Below the pieces are notes generated by a model that was given only the letters and a program-made list of their open reading frames with translations, did no database searches and was not told the origin of the DNA. Positions 29,043 to 38,792 of a stretch of 64,000 nt of DNA are shown here, piece by piece. The stretch spans positions 558,001-622,000 of the forward strand of contig NZ_JAKRGA010000001.1 of NCBI RefSeq assembly GCF_022347785.1. The letters are read 5' to 3'. The first letter of the stretch is position 1. The number at the start of each line of letters is the position of its first letter. The position numbers and the translations under genes were made by a program. Origin of the DNA: Psychrobium sp. MM17-31. Its GTDB lineage: Bacteria; Pseudomonadota; Gammaproteobacteria; Enterobacterales; Psychrobiaceae.

Positions 29043-31670
29043 ATGTCGCCACCACCAGCACCGTTAACTATTGACAATACCGAGCCAAGAAACCTCATTA
29101 GCACCTGTAAGCAGGCTAGTATTGATTTTTCTCATTGGCTAAATGAGCAATTTAACAATGGTGGCGCAATTCGTGAGCTCCTTCATCAACGCTGTAATTT
29201 CGTCGATGACATGTTGCGTCAACTATGGCAACACTTTGATCTACACCAAGAGCAAGTTGCCCTGATAGCCGTTGGTGGCTATGGTCGCGGCGAATTACAC
29301 CCTCACTCCGACGTCGATCTATTATTGCTCTCAGCAAAATCACTATCAAATGAACAAACTGAAAAAATTGGTCAGTTCATTACTATGATGTGGGATGTAA
29401 AATTTGACGTTGGACACAGCGTTCGAACGCTAAAAGAAACCCTCAACATCGGACAAGCTGATATTACTGTCGCGACAAATCTCATGGAAAGCCGTTTACT
29501 GGCGGGCCCAGAAGATTTATATCAGCAATTACAAGATGCCATCGAACAACCTGACTTTTGGCCAAGTAGCGAATTTTATCTCGCTAAACGCGATGAACAA
29601 ATTGCCAGACACGAAGCCAATAATGCTTTTGATTTAGAACCCAATATAAAAACCTGTCCAGGTGGATTGCGCGATATTCAAACCGTTGGTTGGATTGCCA
29701 AGCGCCATTTTAAGACCACCATTGTCGAACATCTAGTTCAACACGGTTTTTTATCACAAGATGAGTTAGAGCAATTACTGCGCTGTCAGGATTTTTTGTG
29801 GCGCATGCGGTTTGCCTTGCATCAAACTGCGGGTCGTGGCGAAGACAAACTATTATTTAATCATCAGCACGATGTAGCAATTGCCATGGGCTACAGCGAC
29901 AGCGAACAACTTGCTGTTGAATGTATGATGAAGCATTACTATCAGGTTGTTCGCGAAGTTGCAGAGCTTTGTGAGATGCTACTTCAATTATTCAAACGCG
30001 AGTTTTTGGGCCGTATCAAATCACTAGATGTTTGTATTATTGATGACAATTACCAACGCCGTGGTCACTTTTTAGAAACCAGCAATGACAACTTGTTTGC
30101 AGATCCATCTCACATTATTTCACTGTTTCTCAACGTAGCCAAAGACAAAGAAATCACCGGCATTTACGCTCCGACCTTGCGTCAATTGCGGATTGCCCGT
30201 GATGGTTTGCGTGAGCCTCTGTGCGATGATGAGAAATGCCGCACCGCATTTATGAGTATCATCAAGCACCCCGACGGAATTCGCGCGTTATCGATGATGC
30301 ACAAACACGGCATCTTAGGCAGTTACCTGCCTGCATGGCAACAAATAAGCGGACAAATGCAGTTCGACTTATTTCACGCTTATACAGTTGATGAGCACAC
30401 ACATCGCCTATTAAAGAATATCGACCGCTTTTCACAAGCAAAATACAAAGATGAATTCCCACTGTGCAGTGTCTTGATCCACACACTCGCTAAAAAAGGG
30501 TTATTGGTGTTAGCGGCAATATTTCACGATATTGGCAAAGGACGCGGTGGTGATCACAGCGAACTAGGCGCATTAGACGCTCTAGAGTTTGGTCGCCAGC
30601 ACAAACTCAATGAACACGATACGCGCCTCATTGCATGGCTGGTTGAAAATCACCTTGTGATGTCAGTAACGGCCCAACGCCGTGATATTCATGATCCCGA
30701 TGTCATCAACACTTTCGCCAATATAGTGCAAGATGAAACTCGCCTTGCCTACCTTTACTGTCTAACGGTGGCAGATATTTGCGCAACAAATAACAAACTG
30801 TGGAACAACTGGAAAGGCTCTTTATTACGCGAATTATATTTCTATACGTTGCGCGCGCTGCGCCGCGGCGCACAAGGCGATGTAGACGCCGAGGAACGTA
30901 TTATCGAATACAAAGCTAAGGCACTGCATCAGTTAACTAGTATTGAAGCACCATATAGCAGCGATGAGGTTGAACGCCTGTGGGGCAGCTTTCAGCCTGA
31001 TTACTTCCTGCGACATACGCCAGTTGCTATTGCCCAACACAGCGATTTAATTTTACGCAGTAAAAAGCCTAACAAACCGATTATTTCTATCTTCCACAGT
31101 AAAGACAACACGGTGAGTGAGCTCTTTGTTTACACGCAGGACATGAGTAACTTATTTGCCAAAGTAATGCGTGTGCTGGGCAGCAAAAACGTGCAAATTA
31201 ACGATGCTCACGTGATGGCAACGACAGATGGCTGGGCGTTAGACACCTTTAATATTACTGAACATACTGGCGATGCTATAATCGACGCACCGCGCGTTAA
31301 GTCTATAGTTCAGGCGTTGACTAAATCGCTAACGCAGAAAAACTTTAGACCCCACAGTAATCGCAGAATATCGCGCCAAACTAAACAGTTTAACGTACCA
31401 ACTCAAGTCGCTTTTATTAATAGCGATCACGAACAACACACGCTATTTGAATTGGTCGCACTAGACATGCCCGGTCTGTTAGCCACCGTTGGTGATGTTT
31501 TTACAAAACACAAAATAACCCTACACAATGCAAAGATCACCACTATTGGTGAACGCGTAGAAGACTTTTTTATTATCGCTAATCAAGAAGGGCTTCCCCT
31601 TTGTTCTGATCAGCAATCGACATTACAACAATCACTTATCAAAGCGATTGAGAAATTAAATCAACATTAA
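29043..31670 (+). CDS. glnD: Bifunctional uridylyltransferase/uridylyl-removing enzyme GlnD
   Basis: Senses glutamine and adds or removes UMP on PII proteins, setting nitrogen control. 875 residues (E. coli 890). In order: nucleotidyltransferase domain with GGYGRGELHPHSDVDLLLL (about residues 77-95), a helical linker (CPGGLRDIQT), the HD uridylyl-removing domain (FHDIGKGRGGDHSELG), and two C-terminal ACT domains (about 700-770 and 800-875, the second opening TLFELVALDMPGLLATVGDVF). Catalytic residues of both activities appear intact. It sits in map-glnD-dapD, the common gammaproteobacterial order. Confidence 0.97.
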   Translation: MSPPPAPLTIDNTEPRNLISTCKQASIDFSHWLNEQFNNGGAIRELLHQRCNFVDDMLRQLWQHFDLHQEQVALIAVGGYGRGELHPHSDVDLLLLSAKSLSNEQTEKIGQFITMMWDVKFDVGHSVRTLKETLNIGQADITVATNLMESRLLAGPEDLYQQLQDAIEQPDFWPSSEFYLAKRDEQIARHEANNAFDLEPNIKTCPGGLRDIQTVGWIAKRHFKTTIVEHLVQHGFLSQDELEQLLRCQDFLWRMRFALHQTAGRGEDKLLFNHQHDVAIAMGYSDSEQLAVECMMKHYYQVVREVAELCEMLLQLFKREFLGRIKSLDVCIIDDNYQRRGHFLETSNDNLFADPSHIISLFLNVAKDKEITGIYAPTLRQLRIARDGLREPLCDDEKCRTAFMSIIKHPDGIRALSMMHKHGILGSYLPAWQQISGQMQFDLFHAYTVDEHTHRLLKNIDRFSQAKYKDEFPLCSVLIHTLAKKGLLVLAAIFHDIGKGRGGDHSELGALDALEFGRQHKLNEHDTRLIAWLVENHLVMSVTAQRRDIHDPDVINTFANIVQDETRLAYLYCLTVADICATNNKLWNNWKGSLLRELYFYTLRALRRGAQGDVDAEERIIEYKAKALHQLTSIEAPYSSDEVERLWGSFQPDYFLRHTPVAIAQHSDLILRSKKPNKPIISIFHSKDNTVSELFVYTQDMSNLFAKVMRVLGSKNVQINDAHVMATTDGWALDTFNITEHTGDAIIDAPRVKSIVQALTKSLTQKNFRPHSNRRISRQTKQFNVPTQVAFINSDHEQHTLFELVALDMPGLLATVGDVFTKHKITLHNAKITTIGERVEDFFIIANQEGLPLCSDQQSTLQQSLIKAIEKLNQH

Positions 31671-31694
31671 AAATTTAAATAATAGGAATTAGTC

Positions 31695-32519
31695 ATGAGT
31701 GACTTACAACAAATTATTGAACACGCTTTTGAAACCCGCGATTCATACACGGCGCAAACAGCAACTGATGAAGTAAAAAACGCCGTTGCTCAAGCCATTG
31801 CAATGCTAGATAGCGGTGAGGCACGCGTTGCTGAAAAAATCAGTGGTGAGTGGGTTGTGCACCAATGGCTAAAGAAAGCCGTACTTTTATTCTTCAAGTT
31901 ACACGATAACGAAATTATCGACGGTGGTGATACCCAATACTTCGATAAAGTACCACAAAAGTTCGCCAACTACACCGAGCAGCAATTTAAAGATGAAGGC
32001 ATGCGCGTTGTGCCACCAGCAACCGTTCGTCAAGGCTGTTACATTGCTAAAAACGTGGTGCTAATGCCGTCATACACCAACATCGGCGCCTATGTTGATG
32101 AAGGTACAATGGTTGATACTTGGGCAACCGTTGGTTCATGTGCGCAAATTGGTAAAAACGTTCATTTATCTGGCGGCGTAGGTATCGGTGGCGTATTAGA
32201 GCCATTACAAGCGAATCCAACCATTATCGAAGATAACTGTTTTATCGGCGCGCGCTCTGAAATCGTTGAAGGTGTGGTAGTCGAAGAAGGTAGCGTTATC
32301 TCAATGGGTGTATACATCAGTCAAAGTACCCGTATCTATGACCGCGAAACAGGCACTATCCATTACGGCCGCGTTCCGGCTGGCTCAGTTGTTGTTTCTG
32401 GGACGTTGCCATCAAAGTGCGGGACTCACAACCTATATGCAGCAATTATCGTTAAGAAAGTTGACGCAAAAACCCGTGCTAAAGTTGGTGTAAACGCCCT
32501 ATTACGCGGCGTGGAATAA
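31695..32519 (+). CDS. dapD: Tetrahydrodipicolinate N-succinyltransferase
   Basis: Succinylates tetrahydrodipicolinate on the way to meso-diaminopimelate and lysine. 274 residues, same length as E. coli. N-terminal helical domain, then a left-handed beta-helix with hexapeptides ([54 protein letters not shown]) and a short C-terminal tail. AGGAATTAGTC precedes the ATG. Probably read through from glnD 24 bases upstream. A perfect 8-base stem-loop (32533-32551) follows the stop but lacks a T run. Confidence 0.97.
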   Translation: MSDLQQIIEHAFETRDSYTAQTATDEVKNAVAQAIAMLDSGEARVAEKISGEWVVHQWLKKAVLLFFKLHDNEIIDGGDTQYFDKVPQKFANYTEQQFKDEGMRVVPPATVRQGCYIAKNVVLMPSYTNIGAYVDEGTMVDTWATVGSCAQIGKNVHLSGGVGIGGVLEPLQANPTIIEDNCFIGARSEIVEGVVVEEGSVISMGVYISQSTRIYDRETGTIHYGRVPAGSVVVSGTLPSKCGTHNLYAAIIVKKVDAKTRAKVGVNALLRGVE

Positions 32520-32633
32520 CTTCTATAACTACAGCTACAATGCTTGTAGCTATACAAAATTGCTATCCGCGTCACAGAAAAGTCATATTAGTTTGATAGA
32601 CTGAAGATTAGTAATAATTTCAGGAGCATACAT

Positions 32634-32813
32634 ATGACTCACTTAGATCAATTGCAAACATTGAAAATTGTTTGCCCTAACTGCGGACAGAAACATTTAA
32701 AAACTGTTGGCTGGCTAGCAGAGCACCAAACTATCGATTGTAATTGCGGCGTAGAAACTAGCTGCACTGATATTCAATCACTAGTAAATCAAGCTATCGA
32801 GGAACTGAAATAA
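32634..32813 (+). CDS. 59-residue Cys-rich (zinc-ribbon-like) microprotein
   Basis: Short frame with AGGAG seven bases before the ATG. The product is small and acidic to neutral, with C14-x2-C17, then C36-x-C38 and C44, plus His21 and His31: a possible single zinc knuckle. No signal peptide or membrane helix. No family recognised; some short zinc-ribbon proteins bind nucleic acid or ribosomes, but nothing here proves that. It lies 114 bases after dapD on the same strand. The good ribosome-binding site and patterned cysteines favour a real gene. Confidence 0.65.
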   Translation: MTHLDQLQTLKIVCPNCGQKHLKTVGWLAEHQTIDCNCGVETSCTDIQSLVNQAIEELK

Positions 32814-32910
32814 TTTCCTCTTTGGCTTGTGCCAAACCGCTTTTCCCTGCAAAAATTCAATTTCCCTATCGACACTAATCGCGCTTATTTAACCAGAGCT
32901 CAGGTTAATT

Positions 32911-32937
32911 AAAAAAGCCGATGACATGCACCGGCTT
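32911..32937 (-). terminator. Terminator after malate synthase G gene
   Basis: On the minus strand AAGCCGG...CGGCTT closes a hairpin (outer stem 32917-32920 with 32932-32935) followed by TTTTTT (32916-32911). Confidence 0.7.
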
Positions 32938-32958
32938 AGATCTAATTTATTTATCGAA

Positions 32959-35118
32959 CTATTGCGCTTTCAACGCTAAACGTCGCTTGTGTAACACGGG
33001 TTCAGTATAACCGCTAGGCTGTGCGCAACCTTCAAATACTAACTCACAAGCTGCTTGGAATGCGATACTGTTATCAAAATCAGCTGCCATTGGTTGGTAT
33101 GTTGGATCATTGGCATTTTGCTCATCCACCACCACGGCCATTTTCTTAAGCACCGCCATCACCTGCTCTTCACTGCAGATATCATGACGCAACCAGTTCG
33201 CCATGTGTTGCGATGAAATACGCAAGGTTGCGCGATCTTCCATTAAGCCAACATTGTTGATATCAGGTACTTTTGAACAGCCGATGCCCGCATCAACCCA
33301 ACGCACAACATAGCCCAATAGTCCTTGTGCATTATTCTCAAGCTCTTCTTCAATTTCAGCGGCGCTCCAATTTGGATTTTGCGCAGCTGGAATAGTTAGA
33401 ATATCGTCAATATTGGCTATCGCGCGCTGTTTAATTTCAGCTTGGCGCGCAAATACGTCAACTTGATGATAGTGAAGCGCATGCAGCGTTGCTGCTGTTG
33501 GTGACGGTACCCACGCAGTATTAGCACCAGATTGCGGATGGGCGATCTTCGTTTTGAGCATATTATCCATTTGATCTGGAATTGCCCACATACCTTTACC
33601 AATCTGAGCGCGACCACTTAGTCCGCAAGCTAAGCCGATATCGACATTCCAATTCTCATAAGCACCAATCCACGCTGCTGACTTCATATCGCCTTTGCGG
33701 ATCATAGGCCCGGCTTCCATTGAGGTATGAATTTCATCACCAGTGCGATCTAAAAATCCGGTATTAATAAATACAACACGTTCTTTCGCGGCATAAATAC
33801 ACTGCTTTAGATTTACCGTTGTGCGGCGCTCTTCATCCATAATGCCCATTTTTACAGTATGGCGAGCCAAACCAAGCATATCTTCAATGGCGTTAAATAA
33901 ATCATTGGCAAATGTAACTTCTTCTGGGCCGTGCATTTTCGGCTTCACGATATAGATTGAGCCAGTCTTAGAGTTACTAAATTCACTGTTGCCTTGCAAA
34001 TCGTGCAATGAAATTAGTGACGTGATAATCCCATCTAAAATACCTTCAGGTACTTCGTTATTGTCACTATCCAACACCGCTGGATTAGTCATTAAGTGGC
34101 CAACATTACGCACAAACATCAAACTGCGACCTTTAAGCGAAAATGGCTGACCCTTGGTATCTAAATATTGGCGGTCGGCATTGAGTGAGCGAGTAAAGGT
34201 TTTACCACCTTTAGTTATTTCCTCGCTTAAGTCCCCTTGCATCAAACCAAGCCAGTTTTTATAAACAACAACTTTATCTTCAGCATCAACGGCAGCCACT
34301 GAATCTTCACAATCCATAATTGTCGTCAATGCCGACTCTAAAATAATGTCACTTACGCCCGCAGCATCACTTGCGCCAATTTGGCTAGTCGCATCGATAA
34401 CAACCTCAATATGCATGCCGTTGTTTTTCAGCAACACCGCACTTGGCGATTGAGCGTCACCATTAAAACCAATCAGTTTGGATGGATTGGCAAGTCTTGT
34501 TTGCTCGCCGCTTTGCAAGGTTGCAACTAAAGCGCCATCGATAATTTGATAACGACTCACATCACTGTGACTTGCATCGGCTAACTCACAAGCACTGTCT
34601 AAGAACTCACGTCCTTTAGCAATCACCAAATCTCCACGTACCTTATTGTAGCTTGTTCCAGCTTCTGCGCCATTGTCAGAACTGATAGCATCGGTACCAT
34701 ACAGCGCGTCATAGAGAGAGCCCCAGCGCGCATTTGCAGCATTAAGGGCAAAGCGAGAATTCATTACAGGCACTACCAACTGTGGGCCAGCCATAGTCGC
34801 CATTTCTTCATCGACATTTGCGGTAGAAACACTAAAGTCTTCACACGGTGGCAACAGATAATCTATATCCTGCAAAAACGCTTTGTAGTTAGCAAAGTCA
34901 TAATCATTATTGGCGTGCCATTCATCAATTTGCTGTTGAATCGATTCACGTTTTTCTAACAACGCCTTGTTGCGGGGTGCAAATTCATTGACGATAGATT
35001 CAAACCCTTGCCAAAACTCTGCTTGTTTAATATTGGTTTTAGGAAGCGCTTGTTGATTAATAAAATCGTAAAGAAGTTGGGATACTTGTAATCCCCCAAC
35101 AGAAAAGCGTTGCGTCAT
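32959..35118 (-). CDS. glcB: Malate synthase G
   Basis: Condenses glyoxylate with acetyl-CoA to malate, letting the cell grow on acetate, fatty acids or glycolate. 719 residues (E. coli 723), the long monomeric G isoform. Signatures: [37 protein letters not shown] with metal-binding acidic residues, [16 protein letters not shown] with active-site Arg, [31 protein letters not shown] and the C-terminal [24 protein letters not shown] with the catalytic Asp. No isocitrate lyase or glycolate oxidase gene is nearby. Single-gene unit with its own terminator. Confidence 0.96.
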   Translation of the reverse strand: MTQRFSVGGLQVSQLLYDFINQQALPKTNIKQAEFWQGFESIVNEFAPRNKALLEKRESIQQQIDEWHANNDYDFANYKAFLQDIDYLLPPCEDFSVSTANVDEEMATMAGPQLVVPVMNSRFALNAANARWGSLYDALYGTDAISSDNGAEAGTSYNKVRGDLVIAKGREFLDSACELADASHSDVSRYQIIDGALVATLQSGEQTRLANPSKLIGFNGDAQSPSAVLLKNNGMHIEVVIDATSQIGASDAAGVSDIILESALTTIMDCEDSVAAVDAEDKVVVYKNWLGLMQGDLSEEITKGGKTFTRSLNADRQYLDTKGQPFSLKGRSLMFVRNVGHLMTNPAVLDSDNNEVPEGILDGIITSLISLHDLQGNSEFSNSKTGSIYIVKPKMHGPEEVTFANDLFNAIEDMLGLARHTVKMGIMDEERRTTVNLKQCIYAAKERVVFINTGFLDRTGDEIHTSMEAGPMIRKGDMKSAAWIGAYENWNVDIGLACGLSGRAQIGKGMWAIPDQMDNMLKTKIAHPQSGANTAWVPSPTAATLHALHYHQVDVFARQAEIKQRAIANIDDILTIPAAQNPNWSAAEIEEELENNAQGLLGYVVRWVDAGIGCSKVPDINNVGLMEDRATLRISSQHMANWLRHDICSEEQVMAVLKKMAVVVDEQNANDPTYQPMAADFDNSIAFQAACELVFEGCAQPSGYTEPVLHKRRLALKAQ

Positions 35119-35332
35119 AATAGCCTCATGAATAACGATAAAGTGCTAAAAAATATAACACCTCAATAGTTCAGATGCGATCTATCTTAGCGCAGCAACA
35201 AAATTGACACAAGTGACAACAAAACCCCTATACAATTGTTTTAAAATGGAAATGATTTTTCATTATTTAACGCCATAATGACAAGTATTCAAGGCGTGAA
35301 TGAAAGGTGAACAAGAAATTAATCAAATGAAT

Positions 35333-35360
35333 AAAAAAAGACCAGCACAGATGGCTGGTC
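35333..35360 (-). terminator. Terminator after the exported repeat protein gene
   Basis: GACCAGC (35340-35346) pairs with GCTGGTC (35354-35360) around a 7-base loop. Seven T follow on the minus strand. Confidence 0.85.
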
Positions 35361-35387
35361 AATGAGAGATAAATGCAGTGGTAATTT

Positions 35388-36029
35388 CTATTTCAGTTTA
35401 ATTGATGCATCCCCAACACCAACTTCTACTTTAATCGCGTAGTCTCCTTGACCGCTCCAACTAACGCTTTCGCTAACCATGGCACGATTTTGATCTTTTT
35501 GACCGCTATTGCTGTAAACATTGGCAGCGCCAACACCTGATTCTGCTTTTACACTATTATATGAGTCAGCCATGCTGTAAACACTAACTTCACCAACGCC
35601 TACATCTACTGACATATTCGCTTGTAATCCCTTGATGGTCATTTCGCCCACGCCTAAATCTGCGTCGATTGTTTCCATTTGCGGCACTTCAATACGCCAT
35701 TCTTCGCCAAAGTCATCTTCGTTGAGAGAAATTACTATACGATTTCCACTATTGTTAATCTTTAACTCTGCATCTTCAGGACTGGCCTTAAACATGCTCC
35801 AACCGTCTTTTTCAGTGACCTTAACGTAAATATGAATTTGATTATCATTTGACGGCGATAACTTAACCGTGCCCACATGCGCATCAATCACGAATTCTTT
35901 AATATCATCAACGGCAATTTTCTTAGTCAGAACTTTGTCTTCTGCTGCATAAGCCGCACCTGATGCAGCTACTAGTGCGATACCTGTCACTGTACTAACA
36001 AGTGCTAAACGGCGATTAAGTAATTTCAT
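35388..36029 (-). CDS. Exported protein with VGVG repeats (DUF4097-like adhesin fold)
   Basis: 213 residues with a clear signal peptide (hydrophobic LALVSTVTGIALVAASGAA, cleavage near AYA-AED). The rest is beta-rich, with four spaced repeats built on G-V-G: LGVGEMTIKG, VGVGEVSVYS, SGVGAANVYS and VGVGDASIKLK. This resembles the short beta-helix of DUF4097 putative adhesins. Secreted to the periplasm or surface; function unknown. Monocistronic with its own terminator. A possible sigma-54-type site lies 69-80 bases upstream. Confidence 0.6.
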   Translation of the reverse strand: MKLLNRRLALVSTVTGIALVAASGAAYAAEDKVLTKKIAVDDIKEFVIDAHVGTVKLSPSNDNQIHIYVKVTEKDGWSMFKASPEDAELKINNSGNRIVISLNEDDFGEEWRIEVPQMETIDADLGVGEMTIKGLQANMSVDVGVGEVSVYSMADSYNSVKAESGVGAANVYSNSGQKDQNRAMVSESVSWSGQGDYAIKVEVGVGDASIKLK

Positions 36030-36437
36030 GTTGTATTCCTTGCTTGTGCTAATTGGGTTTAAACAAACGATAATGTGTTTTGTGACTGACTAACTGCCAA
36101 TTTGGTGCCAAAAATACATTTATCAATATTTTCAAAAGCTTAAATACAAAACCCACAACTACCTGATATTGTTTTTAACACTTTATTTGTCAATCACACT
36201 AATTAACGGTGAAGTTCACACTCAATTGAAATTATATAAAGCGGCAATGTTTCACCCATTCAGTGAGCGCATAAATTCAAACGAAATTTCTTTTCAGATA
36301 TAACTAAGACTAAAAAACAATCACTTAAACTGATTTTATTGCCATTTTTAAATTTAGGTACGCTAATTGCTTTTTGATTCGATGTAGCCAACTAACTATC
36401 AGTTTTTTGGCAATCATATTGTCAGTAAGGAGTTTTT
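36030..36437. other. AT-rich intergenic region between divergent genes
   Basis: 408 bases without a convincing gene. It must hold the promoters of two divergent genes. The only motif seen is a sigma-54-like TGGCAC-N5-TGGCA on the minus strand at 36094-36110 (one mismatch in the -12 box). AAGGAG (36427-36432) serves the plus-strand gene. Confidence 0.5.
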
Positions 36438-37043
36438 ATGTGGAAAGATGAATCGCAGCAATCTCATGCACACTACCTGTTTCAGTGCATGCTGTGGGTT
36501 GCTTTAGCCTGCGCGGTATTACTATTTATGCCGTCAAAACTAGCGTCACTCACTCAAGTAGACAAGTTTTTGACAGAGTATGCACACTTCGTTGGTATCG
36601 CATTTATTGTTAGTAGCGCCTATCTCGTTTTAGATTTAAGTAAGCACATTATTAACAACCTAAAACAAAAGAAACGTCAGCAGCAATTGGCAGAAGACAT
36701 TCAATCACGCATGCAAACACTAAGCAGTGGCGAACGAGCAATTTTGCGCGAATTCTACTTACGTCGTCAAACCTCACTGTGGTTGCCGCATCAAGAAGCT
36801 GATGTGAAGAGCTTACGTAGCTCAGGCATTCTGATCCCTGTCGATTTCTATAGTTCAACCAAAACCAATGGCCAAGGTGTTAAAGAAATCGAATTAATGA
36901 TCTCACATATCGCGCGTCCATTCTTAACTAAAACGCGTCTAAAACTGCCACAGGGCAAGCCAAGTTTCGAAGACATTAGCTACTTAAAGCAAGCCAGACC
37001 AAGCTACTTAGAGCCGCTAACCACCTTAAAAAAGAGTGCTTAA
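36438..37043 (+). CDS. Membrane protein, superinfection exclusion B (SieB)-like
   Basis: 201 residues. Two membrane helices near the N-terminus (about 15-35 and 50-70), then a cytoplasmic domain with LSSGERAILREFYL and a VKSLRSSGIL segment. This is the layout of the superinfection-exclusion-B family protein found on many gammaproteobacterial chromosomes. In lambda-type phages SieB aborts infection by other phages; the role of chromosomal relatives is not known. No phage genes surround it. AAGGAG precedes the ATG and a strong terminator follows. Family call from the pattern only. Confidence 0.5.
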   Translation: MWKDESQQSHAHYLFQCMLWVALACAVLLFMPSKLASLTQVDKFLTEYAHFVGIAFIVSSAYLVLDLSKHIINNLKQKKRQQQLAEDIQSRMQTLSSGERAILREFYLRRQTSLWLPHQEADVKSLRSSGILIPVDFYSSTKTNGQGVKEIELMISHIARPFLTKTRLKLPQGKPSFEDISYLKQARPSYLEPLTTLKKSA

Positions 37044-37079
37044 CGCTCACCCCTTTCATTGATAGATTAGTATGATCAA

Positions 37080-37113
37080 AAAAGGCTTGTGTATTCTCTA
37101 CACAAGCCTTTTT
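37080..37113. terminator. Bidirectional terminator between SieB-like gene and sensor kinase
   Basis: A 14-base stem AAAAGGCTTGTGTA (37080-37093) pairs with 37099-37112 around TTCTC, with T on the plus strand and A/T tail on both sides. It serves two convergent genes. Confidence 0.9.
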
Positions 37114-37124
37114 ATTTATGCATC

Positions 37125-38567
37125 TCAAGTCACTGGGAAGGTGATGATAAAGCAGCCGCCCTTTTTATAATCTTCATTGACAATAATGTCCCCATCATTG
37201 CTATTAACTAGTGTTTTAGCGATACATAAGCCAACACCGAGTCCTTTGTCTCTGGTACTAAAAAACGGCTGGAATATTTTATCAATAATCAAATCGCTTA
37301 AGCCGGGGCCATTGTCTTCAATACGAACAACAACTTGTTCGCCAAATACTGTCGCTGAAACTTCAATACTGCGGTTATCTGATTGATGAGAGCTCAGTGC
37401 TTCAATTGAATTACGCATGACATTTAACATTACTTGCTCAATTTGTAATTCATCTGCACAAATCATCACATCTTCGTCTGGTGCGTGATGATGCACAGCA
37501 ATGCCATTACTCTCTATCTCTTGAGCTAGCAAAAACATAGCTTTCGCGACTAACGCGTTCACGTTTATTAACTCTTTTTGCGGCTCATTGCGCTGCATGA
37601 TTTCTTTAGTGCGATTAACGATATCTAATGCATGACAACTATTTTCGATAATTTTATCTACCGCTAGCTCTAGCCGTTTAGGCTCAATTGACGGTTGTTG
37701 CATTTGCTCCAAGGTAAGCTTACAAAAAGCCTTGATGTTAATGAGAGGAACATTTAATTCATTCGCCAAACTACGCACTATCTCTGAAATAGACACTTTA
37801 TGCTCTAGCTTAAGTAGCTTCTCTTTTTGCTCACCAATTTGTAGTTGAATGTCTTCTTTTTGCTTGATCTCACTAACCGCCTTGCTACGTTCGAAATAAA
37901 TGCGTTGCTGCATATTATTAATGCTGTCGACAAGATGATCTATTTCGTCGTTCTCATCGTGATATTTACGATCAAGCACTATGGGCGTTGGTTTATCAAC
38001 TTCGCTAAATTCTGACAATTTTCCGCTAATTTGCATTAAATGTCGGCCAATGAGTTTGTCCGACAAGTAGAGCATAAAAATCACCACCAATGCCGTTTTA
38101 AAGAAATTTGAAAACAGCATCACGCCGCCAAAGGCAATAAGGTGGTTGTAGGTGCTATCCATCTCGCTATAAATCGTTAAATCCCCCATTTTACGCGGGA
38201 TCCCCGATTGGTTATATTGCACATCGAACTGCTGAGTAATGATACTACTTGCGGTAATTTCACCAATGTTAAACTCAACGTTTTCAGGTAGGTTTAACAC
38301 CGCCCTTTCAATATTTGGAATATTGACGATCCCCTGCAGTTGCAAATAAATTTGTGCATCGTCATAGGTCCAAATACTTTTACTCAGACTGTCGAGTAAA
38401 CTGTCTTCAATAATTTGATTGAACAAGGCTCGTTGATCCAATTGCTTGTTGTATTCAGCACTTAACTGCACCACAGTAAATAACAAGGTAATAATCGAGC
38501 TAAAAAGTACTGTAAACAGCACAAATCTGCGGCCGACCAAACTGTGACGATAGGTAAAATTAAACAT
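37125..38567 (-). CDS. Sensor histidine kinase-like protein lacking the phospho-acceptor His
   Basis: 480 residues. Two membrane helices (about 14-36 and 146-168) enclose a periplasmic sensing domain; a HAMP-like segment and coiled coil follow. Where the H-box His should be, the sequence reads L-A-N-E-L-N-V-P-L, with Asn269 (codon AAT) in place of His. The ATPase domain looks intact: N-box N386-SIEA390, G1 DNGPG (418-422), F-box FQPFFSTRDKG and G2 GLGVG (442-446). It may bind ATP but should not autophosphorylate in the usual way. Orphan: no response regulator is adjacent. Divergent from fbp. Confidence 0.85.
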   Translation of the reverse strand: MFNFTYRHSLVGRRFVLFTVLFSSIITLLFTVVQLSAEYNKQLDQRALFNQIIEDSLLDSLSKSIWTYDDAQIYLQLQGIVNIPNIERAVLNLPENVEFNIGEITASSIITQQFDVQYNQSGIPRKMGDLTIYSEMDSTYNHLIAFGGVMLFSNFFKTALVVIFMLYLSDKLIGRHLMQISGKLSEFSEVDKPTPIVLDRKYHDENDEIDHLVDSINNMQQRIYFERSKAVSEIKQKEDIQLQIGEQKEKLLKLEHKVSISEIVRSLANELNVPLINIKAFCKLTLEQMQQPSIEPKRLELAVDKIIENSCHALDIVNRTKEIMQRNEPQKELINVNALVAKAMFLLAQEIESNGIAVHHHAPDEDVMICADELQIEQVMLNVMRNSIEALSSHQSDNRSIEVSATVFGEQVVVRIEDNGPGLSDLIIDKIFQPFFSTRDKGLGVGLCIAKTLVNSNDGDIIVNEDYKKGGCFIITFPVT

Positions 38568-38792
38568 AGTTAGCTATTGAATATAAAAAGAGTTGTTTAT
38601 CTAATAAACCGCATCATACTTTATTTGATTGCAAATACAAAAAACTGACTATTATTCAGACATTAAAACTGCTACACCAACTACAGCCGCCTCAAATGAA
38701 AAACTGTGATAAACCTCAAAGTATCCATGCACTTTGCCTTGATTTAGTTTATTATACGCGGGCAAAAATCTAACCCAACTTAGGACTTATCC

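Noticed and set aside
32533-32551. Stem-loop after dapD as a terminator
   Set aside because: AGCTACAA/TTGTAGCT pairs perfectly, but there is no T run and the stem is AT-rich; left as a remark under dapD.
36094-36110. Calling a firm sigma-54 promoter upstream of the exported repeat protein
   Set aside because: The -12 box has a mismatch and no independent support; kept only as a remark.
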